Positions 45,001 through 53,001 of a stretch of DNA of 64,000 nt are shown here, piece after piece. The DNA comes from Clostridiales bacterium (lineage in GTDB: Bacteria; Bacillota; Clostridia; Christensenellales; Borkfalkiaceae): contig SVIN01000002.1 of NCBI GenBank assembly GCA_015069495.1, forward strand, positions 37,246-101,245. Direction: 5' to 3'. Position numbers and translations under genes: made by a program. Each line of letters starts with the position of its first letter. Position 1 is the first letter of the stretch. The notes under the pieces were generated by a model. The model searched no databases, had not been told where the DNA came from, and saw only the letters and a program-made list of their open reading frames with translations.

Positions 45001-45320
45001 GCATATCACAGTGAATGCACGAAGCTACCTACAAACACGTGCGATAAGACACCTTACTGGCTGCAACCAGCGTTCCGCTGGACCTTACATGGAGTGTTAT
45101 CACTCGTTCTTTATTTCACTCCGCATATCACAGTGAATGCGCGTAGCTAACTGCAAACACGTGCGATAACACACCTTACTGCCTGCAACCAGCGTTCCGC
45201 TGGACCTTGTATAGAGTGTCATCACTCTTTCTGCATCTTACTTCGCATATCACAGTGAATGCGCGTAGCAAGCTTCAAGGTGTGCGATAACACACCTTAC
45301 TGCGTGCAACGTCAGGTTGC
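45001..45320. repeat. Three tandem 122-bp units after the DUF1540 gene
   Basis: GCATATCACAGTGAATG starts units at 45001, 45123 and 45245 (period 122). Each contains GTGCGATAACACACCTTACTG and TGCAACCAGCGTTCCGCTGG. The last, shortened unit ends with GCAACGTCAGGTTGC right at the DUF1540 stop codon. Partial copies: 21684-21803, 52928-53001, 57981-58053. Confidence 0.85.
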
Positions 45321-45491
45321 TTATTTGCGTTCGAAACTATCGCAGCAGGTACAGCTTTCCGTATCGCAATTGCAAGTATTACCTACGTGGATTTTTCTCA
45401 ACGTGCAATAATCCCCTGCGCGGTTGTACTTGCATTCGGTTACCCCGCAGCCAATACTTGTGTTCACTTCTTGTACGTTTTCGTTCATCAT
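45321..45491 (-). CDS. DUF1540 small cysteine-rich protein
   Basis: A 56-residue protein with a single DUF1540 module: CGVTECKYNRAGDYCTLRKIHV followed by CNCDTESCTCCDSF, i.e. the family's spaced cysteines that probably bind metal. Such proteins are common and uncharacterised in Clostridia, often spore- or stress-associated. AGGAGG precedes the ATG at 45491; the longer in-frame start lacks a site. The stop is followed immediately by the 122-bp repeat family. Divergent from rplI. Confidence 0.88.
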   Translation of the reverse strand: MMNENVQEVNTSIGCGVTECKYNRAGDYCTLRKIHVGNTCNCDTESCTCCDSFERK

Positions 45492-45545
45492 AATAAAAAA
45501 CCTCCTTTTTGGTATCAACAGTATGAGTAAAATAGTCAAAGATTA

Positions 45546-45574
45546 TTGACATTTTTAAAAATTTGCTGTACAAT
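45546..45574 (+). promoter_or_regulatory. Promoter of rplI-yitT
   Basis: TTGACA (45546-45551), 17 nt, TACAAT (45569-45574). Confidence 0.82.
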
Positions 45575-45630
45575 ATATTTGAAAATGAATATCGGCGGTA
45601 TTTTTCCGCCCACATAAGGAGGCATTGTAT

Positions 45631-46071
45631 ATGAAAGTTATTTTATTGGCAGACGTAAAAGGCACAGGTAAAAAAGGCGACGTTATCGAAGTATCGGACG
45701 GCTACGCAAAAAACTTCTTAATCAAGAAAGGCTTAGCAAAAGCAGGTACGGCAAGCAACGTACATGAAGCAGCGCAAAAGAAAGCCGCGGCGGAATTCCA
45801 CAAGGCAGAAGAAATTAAGGCAACCAAAGCCCTTGCTGAATCCTTAAACGGAAAATCGGTCACGGTAAAGATTAAGGTCAGCGAAAATGGTAAAGTGTTC
45901 GGCAGCGTTACCTCGTTGCACGTTGCAGAATCTCTCGCGCAGATGGGTTTTGACATCGATAAAAAGAAAATCAAAATGGACGCGTTGAAGAGCCTTGGTT
46001 CTTGTCCCGCTGAAATTCGTTTCATGGAAGGCGTTTCGGCAAAAATCACCGTCGTTGTAGAAGCATTATAA
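45631..46071 (+). CDS. rplI: 50S ribosomal protein L9
   Basis: A 146-residue L9 of the large ribosomal subunit, which limits frameshifting and contacts neighbouring ribosomes. The N-terminal domain [21 protein letters not shown] and [13 protein letters not shown] bind 23S rRNA; a long helix ([19 protein letters not shown]) leads to the C-terminal domain. AAGGAGG supports the ATG at 45631 over a TTG two codons upstream. Usually next to dnaB or rpsR, which are absent; yitT follows by 18 nt. Confidence 0.97.
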   Translation: MKVILLADVKGTGKKGDVIEVSDGYAKNFLIKKGLAKAGTASNVHEAAQKKAAAEFHKAEEIKATKALAESLNGKSVTVKIKVSENGKVFGSVTSLHVAESLAQMGFDIDKKKIKMDALKSLGSCPAEIRFMEGVSAKITVVVEAL

Positions 46072-46089
46072 GGTCGATATATATATATT

Positions 46090-47097
46090 ATGGAAGAACA
46101 AGAAATTATCCCCTCTAAAATCATAACGGATGACGAACAGCTTCCGCCTAAAATCACCAAAGAAAGTTTTGCCGCCGCCTCTTCCAGCAAGCAAGGCAGA
46201 ACGATGTTTTGGGTAAAATGTGTATTGTACACTCTGCTTTCCTCGTTTTTGATTGCATTCGCAGCACAAACGTTGATTGCACCCAATAACTTCACCATCG
46301 GCGGTATCAGCGGTATTGCTATCCTCGTCAGCGTGGCAACAGAAGGAAGAGTCCCTCAAAGTTTGATACTTTTCTCCCTCAACCTTCCTTTGGTTGTCCT
46401 GGCATTCTTTTTGGTAAAGAAACGTTTCGCCCTTCTCTCCGCCATGAACATCACCACGCAAACCATTTGGTTGTTTGTGTTTGAACAATTATTCGGCGAT
46501 TTTAAAATCCAATTTCCCAACGAAGGCGGTGAAAAGATTTTCGCAGCCATCGCGGCAGGTCTTTGCATCGGTACGGCAATCGCCTTGGCGTTTAAGGTCG
46601 GCGGCAGTACGGGCGGTGCGGATATCCTTGCCGTCATGATTCAGCGCAAAGTCGGTGCAGCGTCCATCGCATGGATGTTGTTTGGTTTAAACGTAACCGT
46701 TATCGGTTCGTCCTTCTTCTTTCTGAACAAGGATGCAACGGACATTACCATTCGATTGTTGCCCATCATGATGTCAGCGTTTGAATCTTATATAGAAAGC
46801 CGTACAAACGAATCCGTCACGAACGGTTTCCAATCCGCACGAGAATTCCGTATCATCACCGACAGACCCGAAGCAATGGCAAAAGCGTTGATGAAGGAAC
46901 TCAGCCGCGGCGTCACCGCTCTGCCCGCAACGGGTATGTATACGAAAATTACGCATACGATGTTGCTTTGTGTGGTCAGCCGTAGACAAGTGGTTACCTT
47001 AAAGCGTATTATGAAACAAGTTGACCCCGATTCGTTTGCCGTTATGTCCAACGTATCGCAGGTGCTTGGTTTGGGTTTCTACACAGACGAAATGTAA
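46090..47097 (+). CDS. YitT-family membrane protein
   Basis: A 335-residue YitT (DUF161/DUF2179) protein: a charged N-terminus of about 40 residues, five or six membrane helices (first VLYTLLSSFLIAFAAQTLIAP), the family GGSTGGADI block near residue 170, and a cytoplasmic DUF2179 domain (RIITDRPEAMAKALMKELSRGVT). Function is unknown; transport is suspected. The extended hydrophilic N-terminus is longer than usual. Ribosome binding site weak (AAGGTCG); probably read with rplI. Confidence 0.87.
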   Translation: MEEQEIIPSKIITDDEQLPPKITKESFAAASSSKQGRTMFWVKCVLYTLLSSFLIAFAAQTLIAPNNFTIGGISGIAILVSVATEGRVPQSLILFSLNLPLVVLAFFLVKKRFALLSAMNITTQTIWLFVFEQLFGDFKIQFPNEGGEKIFAAIAAGLCIGTAIALAFKVGGSTGGADILAVMIQRKVGAASIAWMLFGLNVTVIGSSFFFLNKDATDITIRLLPIMMSAFESYIESRTNESVTNGFQSAREFRIITDRPEAMAKALMKELSRGVTALPATGMYTKITHTMLLCVVSRRQVVTLKRIMKQVDPDSFAVMSNVSQVLGLGFYTDEM

Positions 47098-47103
47098 TTT
47101 TGA

Positions 47104-47130
47104 GGACGCGTTTCATGCGCGTCCTTTTCA
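47104..47130 (+). terminator. Terminator after yitT gene
   Basis: GGACGCG / CGCGTCC stem followed by TTTTCATTTTT. The remaining 47131-47287 is T-rich and empty. Confidence 0.8.
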
Positions 47131-47287
47131 TTTTTACCCTTTCTGCGTAAAAAACGCTGTACCCCTTTATCTACGCGGAGTTCCGCCATCTTCACCATAA
47201 AAAATCCCCACCGAGGTATTTTTTTTAAAAAAATCAAAAAAAACCTTTATTTTTCAAGGTTTTTCGCAATTTTTTTCTTTCAAGGTA

Positions 47288-47316
47288 TTGACAAATGGAA
47301 AAAGATAGGATATAAT
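47288..47316 (+). promoter_or_regulatory. Promoter of HU gene
   Basis: TTGACA (47288-47293), 17 nt, TATAAT (47311-47316): full consensus, as expected for an abundant protein. Confidence 0.9.
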
Positions 47317-47374
47317 AGCAATAACTTAAAACGTTTGGTTTAAGAAAATTTTTTAGAAAGGGGATATAACTCTT

Positions 47375-47650
47375 ATGAACAAAGGCGAATTGATTAAAGC
47401 AATTGCAAACAAAGCAGGTTTCTCTCAGAAAGACGCAACAGCGGCTTACGATGCATTCATCGCATCCATCACGGACGCATTGAAGGCTGGCGATAAAGTT
47501 CAGCTTGTTGGCTTCGGTACGTTTGAAGTAAAAGACGTGCCCGCTAAAACTGGTATCAACCCTCAGACGAAAGAATCTGTGGAAATTCCCGCTTGCAAGA
47601 AGCCCGTTATGAAATTTGGTAAAGCTTACAAAGATATTATCAACAACTAA
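47375..47650 (+). CDS. hup: HU-family nucleoid protein
   Basis: A 91-residue HU/IHF-type DNA-bending protein. MNKGELIKAIANKAGFSQKDATAAYDAF is the dimer helix pair, GFGTFEVKDVPAKTGINPQT the start of the DNA-binding arm with the conserved Pro-containing tip, and KFGKAYKDIIN the C-terminus. Length and GFGTFxV motif fit HU; it should coat the chromosome. AAAGG precedes the ATG; strong own promoter and terminator. Confidence 0.96.
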   Translation: MNKGELIKAIANKAGFSQKDATAAYDAFIASITDALKAGDKVQLVGFGTFEVKDVPAKTGINPQTKESVEIPACKKPVMKFGKAYKDIINN

Positions 47651-47667
47651 TCTTTTATTTTTAAGAA

Positions 47668-47697
47668 GCCCGAGGACAAGTTCCTCGGGTTTCTTAT
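47668..47697 (+). terminator. HU gene terminator
   Basis: CCCGAGGA-N5-TCCTCGGG followed by TTTCTTATTT. Confidence 0.85.
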
Positions 47698-47711
47698 TTA
47701 CACTCCTATTG

Positions 47712-47752
47712 AAAAACTGCCCGTGACAATCATTGCCTCGGACAGTTTTTTT
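47712..47752. terminator. Bidirectional hairpin before ywaF-type gene
   Basis: AAAACTG...CAGTTTT stem with T-run on either strand; lies 2 nt from the ywaF-type stop codon. Confidence 0.6.
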
Positions 47753-47753
47753 G

Positions 47754-48551
47754 TTAATTTTTTGCGATATTTTTCTTTTCGCGAATTAGGTTGTAAACAT
47801 AGTAGAACAGTGCCAAATACACAACGAATATCCCCACAACCACCAAAGGATACAACACTTTGTGTCCGTTGACCATATTGTAAAAAATACTATACGGCGT
47901 TCCGTCATGATACATTAAAAACATATAATTGTAATCCAAGATAATATTCGCTATGTACGCAATCACCGAAACCCCGCACAATACGCCAAGCGTAATGGGG
48001 AAATTTTTCCATTTCAAACTGGTCAAACCAGATATTGCTATGTATAAAGACGCAAACCCCGAAATGGAATGCGTAACCCCTGAAAAGACGTTATCCATCG
48101 ATAATACAGGGTACGCGTTGTAATTTTGCGTCGCGCCAATTGTGCCGAACACCGCGCCCAAAATACCAAACGTCAACACGAAATCCAAACACGCTTCTTT
48201 CGTTCTGCCTTTGCAAAGCGCCGCCATCGGAATAGCAATCAACTGCACACTGCAAAGAAATAAGGGCAACACATACAACCAATGCCATACGTTTTCCGTA
48301 CGTATGCACAGCACTACAATCTTAATCACCTCAAAAGCATTGATTAAAACTGCGCATGCGACCAACACGATATTCGCTTGAGGTAACGGTTTCCCTTTGT
48401 ATTTTCTGCCTAAAATACATGCCAATGCAACCATTAAAGCCATCAAACAAGCCACCAACGTTAAATGTTGCCACGACCATGCCCCTTCTGCTTGGCGCAA
48501 AAAAGTATAACCGCCTTCCTTCAATTTTGACAATCCAAAAAATTCTCTCAT
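47754..48551 (-). CDS. YwaF/TIGR02206-family membrane protein
   Basis: A 265-residue integral membrane protein with about seven helices, matching the YwaF/TMEM164-like family (TIGR02206). The segment FLCSVQLIAIPMAALCKG and the HSISGFASLYIAIS region with a membrane His fit the family; no enzymatic role is proven in bacteria. The ATG at 48551 follows GGGGGTG. It lies 59 nt after trpS, with an 8-bp hairpin (CACACGCG/CGCGTGTG, 48566-48599) between them, so read-through is possible. Confidence 0.8.
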   Translation of the reverse strand: MREFFGLSKLKEGGYTFLRQAEGAWSWQHLTLVACLMALMVALACILGRKYKGKPLPQANIVLVACAVLINAFEVIKIVVLCIRTENVWHWLYVLPLFLCSVQLIAIPMAALCKGRTKEACLDFVLTFGILGAVFGTIGATQNYNAYPVLSMDNVFSGVTHSISGFASLYIAISGLTSLKWKNFPITLGVLCGVSVIAYIANIILDYNYMFLMYHDGTPYSIFYNMVNGHKVLYPLVVVGIFVVYLALFYYVYNLIREKKNIAKN

Positions 48552-48610
48552 TGGTACACCCCCATCACACGCGAGACTCACCCCCAAGGAACGCGTGTGT
48601 AATTTTCTCT

Positions 48611-49663
48611 TTAGTTTCTATCTGCGAAATAGTCGATACGCATCGACTTTTTCACTTCAGCAAGGGTCTGCGCCGCTACTTTGCGCGCAACTTCGCTGCC
48701 CTCGTACAGCATATCCCAAACCGCAGGGATATCCTTTGCCAATTCTTCACGGCGCAAACGGATAGGTTCTAAAACTTCCTGCATAACTGCGTTGAGGAAT
48801 TTCTTCACCTTCATATCACCCAAACCACCGCGTTCATAATGCGCCTTAAGTTCGTCCAAGTTCGCATATTCGGGTAAATAGCGTTCGAAATGTTCAGGCG
48901 AAGAGAACGCCGACAAATAAATAAAGGTCGGGTTATGTTCGGTGTCGCCAGGATCCGTCACCTTGATATGGTTGGGATCGGTATACATACTCATAACTTT
49001 ACGTTTGATTTCATCCGCGCTGTCCGACAAGTAAATACAATTCCCCAATGATTTACTCATCTTTACCATACCATCCGTACCGGGCAAACGCAAGCAAGCT
49101 TTGTTGTCAGGTAAAACCGCTTTGGGTTCGACCAAAGTTTCACCGTACAAACCGTTGAAACTTCTGACAATTTCACGCGCTTGTTCCAACATAGGCAATT
49201 GATCTTCCCCTACGGGTACGGTATTTGCCTTGAACGCGGTGATATCCGCTGTCTGCGACACGGGATAAGTCAAGAAACCCATCGGAATGGACAATTCAAA
49301 ATTCTTTTGTTTCATTTCCGCCTTAACGGTCGGGTTGCGTTCTAACCGCGCAAGGGTTACGAGGTTCATATAATAGAACGTGAGTTCGGTCAATTCCGCT
49401 ACGTGGGATTGCACGAAAATGGTCGATTTCTTCGGGTCGATACCGCACGCCATATAATCAAGCGCCACTTCCGTGATGTTCGAACGGACTTTTTCGGGAT
49501 TGTCGAAATTATCTGTAAGTGCCTGCGCGTCTGCAATCATCACGTAAATTTTATCAAATTTACCGCTGTTTTGCAATTCCACACGGCGCTTCAACGAACC
49601 TACGTAATGTCCAATGTGCAATTTTCCCGAGGGTCTATCCCCCGTCAAAATAATATTTTTCAT
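48611..49663 (-). CDS. trpS: Tryptophanyl-tRNA synthetase
   Basis: A 350-residue class Ic aminoacyl-tRNA synthetase charging tRNA-Trp. The HIGH-type motif is GDRPSGKLHIGHYVGSL and the KMSKS loop is exact (MVKMSKSLGNCI). AGGAG precedes the ATG. Length is slightly above the bacterial norm of about 330. No T-box leader can be seen in the short upstream gap, although trpS often has one in this phylum. Confidence 0.96.
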   Translation of the reverse strand: MKNIILTGDRPSGKLHIGHYVGSLKRRVELQNSGKFDKIYVMIADAQALTDNFDNPEKVRSNITEVALDYMACGIDPKKSTIFVQSHVAELTELTFYYMNLVTLARLERNPTVKAEMKQKNFELSIPMGFLTYPVSQTADITAFKANTVPVGEDQLPMLEQAREIVRSFNGLYGETLVEPKAVLPDNKACLRLPGTDGMVKMSKSLGNCIYLSDSADEIKRKVMSMYTDPNHIKVTDPGDTEHNPTFIYLSAFSSPEHFERYLPEYANLDELKAHYERGGLGDMKVKKFLNAVMQEVLEPIRLRREELAKDIPAVWDMLYEGSEVARKVAAQTLAEVKKSMRIDYFADRN

Positions 49664-49854
49664 ATTTTTCTCCTAATAATTCACACCAAAAACACCCATA
49701 GTATGGATATGAAACGAGCATATTTGGTTTTGATTACGTTTTTCTTTCTCTGCGTTATTGTATTAACGCTTGTCTCCGCGCGTATCATTGAAGGTCGCGC
49801 AGTTTCCCCGACTTACTTACAAAAGCAGGAATGGGTATTTCCCCGCCGTTTGCC

Positions 49855-50517
49855 TTATTTTGCGCCGTAAGTTTCGCGGTATTTGTACATGGCGGGCAAA
49901 TGTTCCTTACCATCCACCACCCCTTCTTCAATGGCAGCGATAATATCGTTCATGGTAACAACCGAGTAAACGTCGATACCAAATTCTTTCTTTGCTTCGC
50001 TGACAGCGGAAAGGTCGCTGTTGAGTGCCTTTTCCTGACGGTCTACCGAAATAATCATACCGACAACGTTTACCTTTGCCGCCGCTTCCAATTTGGGTAA
50101 AATTTCACGGAGCGCCTTGCCCGAAGTCATAACGTCTTCGATGATGATGACTTTTTCACCATCCGAAAGCTGTTGCCCGACAAACAAACCGCCTTCGCCG
50201 TGGTCTTTTGCTTCCTTACGATCGAAACAGTAATTAAATTCTTTACCATATTGGTGGAAACTTGCAATTGCCGTAGCAACGGAAAGAGGAATCCCTTTGT
50301 ACGCAGGACCGACCAAAGTTTCCGCTTGCAAACCGTTTTCTTCGATACATGCGGCGTAATATTCGCCAAGTTTCGCCAACTGCTTGCCTGTTTTATAATT
50401 GCCCGTATTGATGAAATAGGGTGCAATTCTACCGCTTTTGAGGGTAAATTCTCCAAACTTCAAAACGCCGTTGGATACCATAAAGCGGATAAATTCTTGT
50501 TTGTAAGTATAAGACAT
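49855..50517 (-). CDS. pyrE: Orotate phosphoribosyltransferase
   Basis: A 220-residue enzyme that joins orotate to PRPP giving OMP. The PRPP-binding loop is VIIIEDVMTSGKALREILPKL, and GPAYKGIPLSVATA and KDHGEGG are the other family blocks. It is the last gene of the pyrimidine operon. It is preceded by about 300 bp of tandem linker-hairpin repeats, and its AAGGAG site begins 4 nt after the last GTGAATT-type unit. Confidence 0.96.
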   Translation of the reverse strand: MSYTYKQEFIRFMVSNGVLKFGEFTLKSGRIAPYFINTGNYKTGKQLAKLGEYYAACIEENGLQAETLVGPAYKGIPLSVATAIASFHQYGKEFNYCFDRKEAKDHGEGGLFVGQQLSDGEKVIIIEDVMTSGKALREILPKLEAAAKVNVVGMIISVDRQEKALNSDLSAVSEAKKEFGIDVYSVVTMNDIIAAIEEGVVDGKEHLPAMYKYRETYGAK

Positions 50518-50534
50518 AATAACTCCTTGTAAAA

Positions 50535-50810
50535 GTGAATTTTTTATTTGATGAATAAAAGTGAATTTGTGGCAAAGCCACAGTGAATTTGCACTTATGG
50601 TGCAGTGAATTTTTTACTTCGTAAAAGTTGTGGCTGAAATCAAAACGGCTACGAGCAATGTTTTTTGCTTGCGCGTTTTTTATTGCAACAATCACAACGA
50701 GCAGTGAATAAAAGTGAATTTGTGGCAAAGCCACAGTGAATTTGCACTTATGGTGCAGTGAATTTTTTACTTCGCAAAAGTTGTGGCTGTGAATAAAACA
50801 GTCACAACAA
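50535..50810. repeat. Tandem linker-hairpin array, GTGAATTT class, between pyrD and pyrE
   Basis: GTGAATTT alternates with the stems GTGGCAAAGCCAC, GCACTTATGGTGC and TTTACTTCGTAAA, closing with GTTGTGGCTG. The roughly 85-bp block occurs twice (about 50551-50635 and 50702-50790) with a single-base difference in the shared core, separated by a different AT-rich segment. Confidence 0.82.
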
Positions 50811-50817
50811 GTACATT

Positions 50818-51735
50818 TTATCTGCCGTTTAATTGTAAAGTACCCGTCAAATCGGCTACGTTTTCAATGCCGTGACGATCGCACCAATCGTTCAAGCCCT
50901 TGATAATTTTAGGCATTGCGTAAGGGTCGGTGAAGTTTGCCGTACCCACTTGCACCGCGGTTGCGCCCGCCATTAAAAATTCGATTGCGTCTTCCGCGCA
51001 AGTAATACCACCCATACCAATCACGGGGATGGACACCGCCTGCGACGCTTCGTACGTCATACGCACCGCCACGGGTTTCACGCCCGCGCCCGATACACCG
51101 CCCGTATTGTTTGCGATAATCGGTCTTCTGCGCTCGATATCGATTGCCATACCCGTCAAAGTATTGATGAGCGAAAGACAATCCGCCCCGCCGTTTTCCG
51201 CCGCCTTTGCGTTGGTTGCGATACTTTCCACGTTCGGGGAAAGCTTCACGATAAGCGGGGTATTTTTTGCGCCCGATTTTGCCACGCGGGTAACTGCTTC
51301 TACCGATTGGGGTTGGATACCAAACGCCATCCCGCCGCTTTTTACGTTGGGGCAGGAAATATTGAGTTCAATCATATCCACCAAACCATCCAAGCGCGCG
51401 CAGATTTTTTCATAATCTTCCAAAGTTTTCCCTGCGACGTTTGCAATGACTGCGGTACCTGTAGATTTCAACCATTCGAGATCGCTTTCGATGAAATGTT
51501 CCACACCTGGATTTTGCAGACCGACTGCGTTCAAAATAACCCCGCGCGATTCTGCAATACGAGGAACAGGATTCCCCAAGCGGGGTTCTAAAGTCATACC
51601 TTTGGTAGACACACCGCCGATTTGTCCGATATCGTAGAGTTCGTTAAATTCGCGTCCGAACCCATACGTACCCGATGCCGCAATCACAGGGTTTTTCAAA
51701 ACCACCCCACATAATTTAACCGATAAATTTGCCAT
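50818..51735 (-). CDS. pyrD: Dihydroorotate dehydrogenase B, catalytic subunit
   Basis: A 305-residue FMN enzyme of class 1B, oxidising dihydroorotate to orotate and passing electrons to PyrK. NVAGKTLEDYEKICARLD and ELNISCPNVKSGG (with the class-1 catalytic Cys) and IPVIGMGGITCAEDAIEFLMAGA mark the fold. The ATG at 51735 follows AGAGG; the earlier in-frame start is not preceded by a site. The adjacent pyrK gene confirms the B type. Confidence 0.95.
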   Translation of the reverse strand: MANLSVKLCGVVLKNPVIAASGTYGFGREFNELYDIGQIGGVSTKGMTLEPRLGNPVPRIAESRGVILNAVGLQNPGVEHFIESDLEWLKSTGTAVIANVAGKTLEDYEKICARLDGLVDMIELNISCPNVKSGGMAFGIQPQSVEAVTRVAKSGAKNTPLIVKLSPNVESIATNAKAAENGGADCLSLINTLTGMAIDIERRRPIIANNTGGVSGAGVKPVAVRMTYEASQAVSIPVIGMGGITCAEDAIEFLMAGATAVQVGTANFTDPYAMPKIIKGLNDWCDRHGIENVADLTGTLQLNGR

Positions 51736-51736
51736 A

Positions 51737-52030
51737 GTTTTTCCTCTTATTATTCCTGTCAAGGGTCAAGGGACGTTGTCCCTTGTGGGAGGTTGAGGGC
51801 AACGCCCTCGCATCCTATACCCCTTTTATAAGCAAGGCTTTGCCTTGCGTTGATAACCGCAAAGCGGTTGTTTACGCAAAACTTTGTTTTGCTTTTATTG
51901 GGTTATCTTTCGTGGGATCTGCTCACTTGGACACCGCAAACGCCAACATATGCGTTTGCTCATCTCGTCCCGCAAGAAACTGAGTTTCTTGACTTCCTAT
52001 TAAATATCACCCGATTCAATACGAGTGTAA
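51737..52030. repeat. Hairpin-rich spacer between pyrK and pyrD
   Basis: A series of small palindromes with 3-10 nt loops: GAGGGCAACGCCCTC, GCAAGGCTTTGCCTTGC, CCGCAAAGCGG, GCAAAACTTTGTTTTGC, GCAAACG...CGTTTGC and CAAGAAACTGAGTTTCTTG. Linkers vary more than in the GTGAATTG arrays. No gene. Confidence 0.65.
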
Positions 52031-52123
52031 GTGCGGAGATGCGAGCAGTTCAAGGCGGAGCAAGGGAGCGTACAAGTAGTACGTGACCGAGCAACAACGC
52101 CGAAATGCGATGCATATAGGCGC
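52031..52123. repeat. Paired-GTAC 3'-flank repeat directly after pyrK
   Basis: GCGGAGATGCGAGCAGTTCA, GGAGCGTACAAGTAGTACGTGACC and a terminal GCATATAGGCGC at the pyrK stop codon. Best-preserved copy of the family also seen at 862-1120. Confidence 0.75.
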
Positions 52124-52879
52124 TTACAAAACTACGGAGTCTGCACTAAACACGGGACCGTCCTTACACACCCTTGCCTTCTTACCGTTGGTCATATCAC
52201 ATACACAGACCAAGCATGCACCGATTCCGCACCCCATGCGTTCTTCCAAGGATACGTAGCAAGGAAGATTTTCTTCTTTCACTACCTTTATCAAAGCACG
52301 GAGCATAGGGGTAGGCCCGCAGGCAAGCACTACGTCGGGACGCTTTCCCTTCGCAAGGTCAGCTTGGAACGCTTGCACCGCGTTCATCTTTTCACCGTAA
52401 CTGCCGTCGTCCGTAACGGCCACGAATTTATATGCTTTTTCAAATTCTTCCACACCGCATACCGCGCCTTTGTTGCGATACCCGATATACGCGGAAATTT
52501 CCTTTTCCATACCGTATTCACGAAGTACGGAAATCAAAGGAAATACCCCTACACCGCCCCCGACAAGGGCGATTTTCTTTTCATTTTCTTCCACGTAAAA
52601 ACCGTTGCCGAGGGGCATCAATACGTTTAATTTCTCCCCAACGCCCAACGTCTTCAAACGCTGTGTGCCTTCCCCTTTGATTTGATAACAAAAGGTCACT
52701 GTGTTGCCGTCAAGTTTACAAATCGCAATCGGACGGCGCAATAAATGCGTACCCCCTACCGAGATATTGCCAAACTGTCCGCAACGCGCCTTGGCAGGTT
52801 CGCCTAAATCAAACGTGATTGCATATACGTTGTCCGCAATCGGTTCGTTTTTTACTATCGTTGCAATATAATCTTTCAT
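52124..52879 (-). CDS. pyrK: Dihydroorotate dehydrogenase B, electron-transfer subunit
   Basis: A 251-residue ferredoxin-reductase-like subunit with an FAD domain (LLRRPIAICKLDGN), an NAD domain (ALVGGGVGVFPLISVL) and a C-terminal [2Fe-2S] site with four cysteines in MGCGIGACLVCVCDM and RVCKDGPVF. It carries electrons from PyrD to NAD+. Placed between pyrF and pyrD. The paired-GTAC repeat starts at its stop codon. Confidence 0.95.
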   Translation of the reverse strand: MKDYIATIVKNEPIADNVYAITFDLGEPAKARCGQFGNISVGGTHLLRRPIAICKLDGNTVTFCYQIKGEGTQRLKTLGVGEKLNVLMPLGNGFYVEENEKKIALVGGGVGVFPLISVLREYGMEKEISAYIGYRNKGAVCGVEEFEKAYKFVAVTDDGSYGEKMNAVQAFQADLAKGKRPDVVLACGPTPMLRALIKVVKEENLPCYVSLEERMGCGIGACLVCVCDMTNGKKARVCKDGPVFSADSVVL

Positions 52880-52927
52880 ATTACTCCTTAAACTGTATAA
52901 TCCAACATACTATCCAATTCGCCCAAG

Positions 52928-53001
52928 CTCAACAGTGAATGCGCGAAGCTATCTTTAAAATGTGCGAAAACACACTTTATTGCGTGCAACCTCAGGTTGC
53001 C
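52928..53001. repeat. Copy of the 122-bp family overlapping the pyrF stop codon
   Basis: CAGTGAATGCGCGAAGC ... ACACTTTATTGCGTGCAACC, ending CAGGTTGCC. The pyrF stop codon TGA (52992-52994) and the last two codons (Ala, Thr) lie inside the repeat edge GGCAACCTGA. Confidence 0.7.

Noticed and set aside
49703..49870. 55-residue plus-strand frame with a hydrophobic helix (MDMKRAYLVLITFFF...)
   Set aside because: No ribosome binding site and it overlaps the end of pyrE on the other strand; kept only as a weak possibility.
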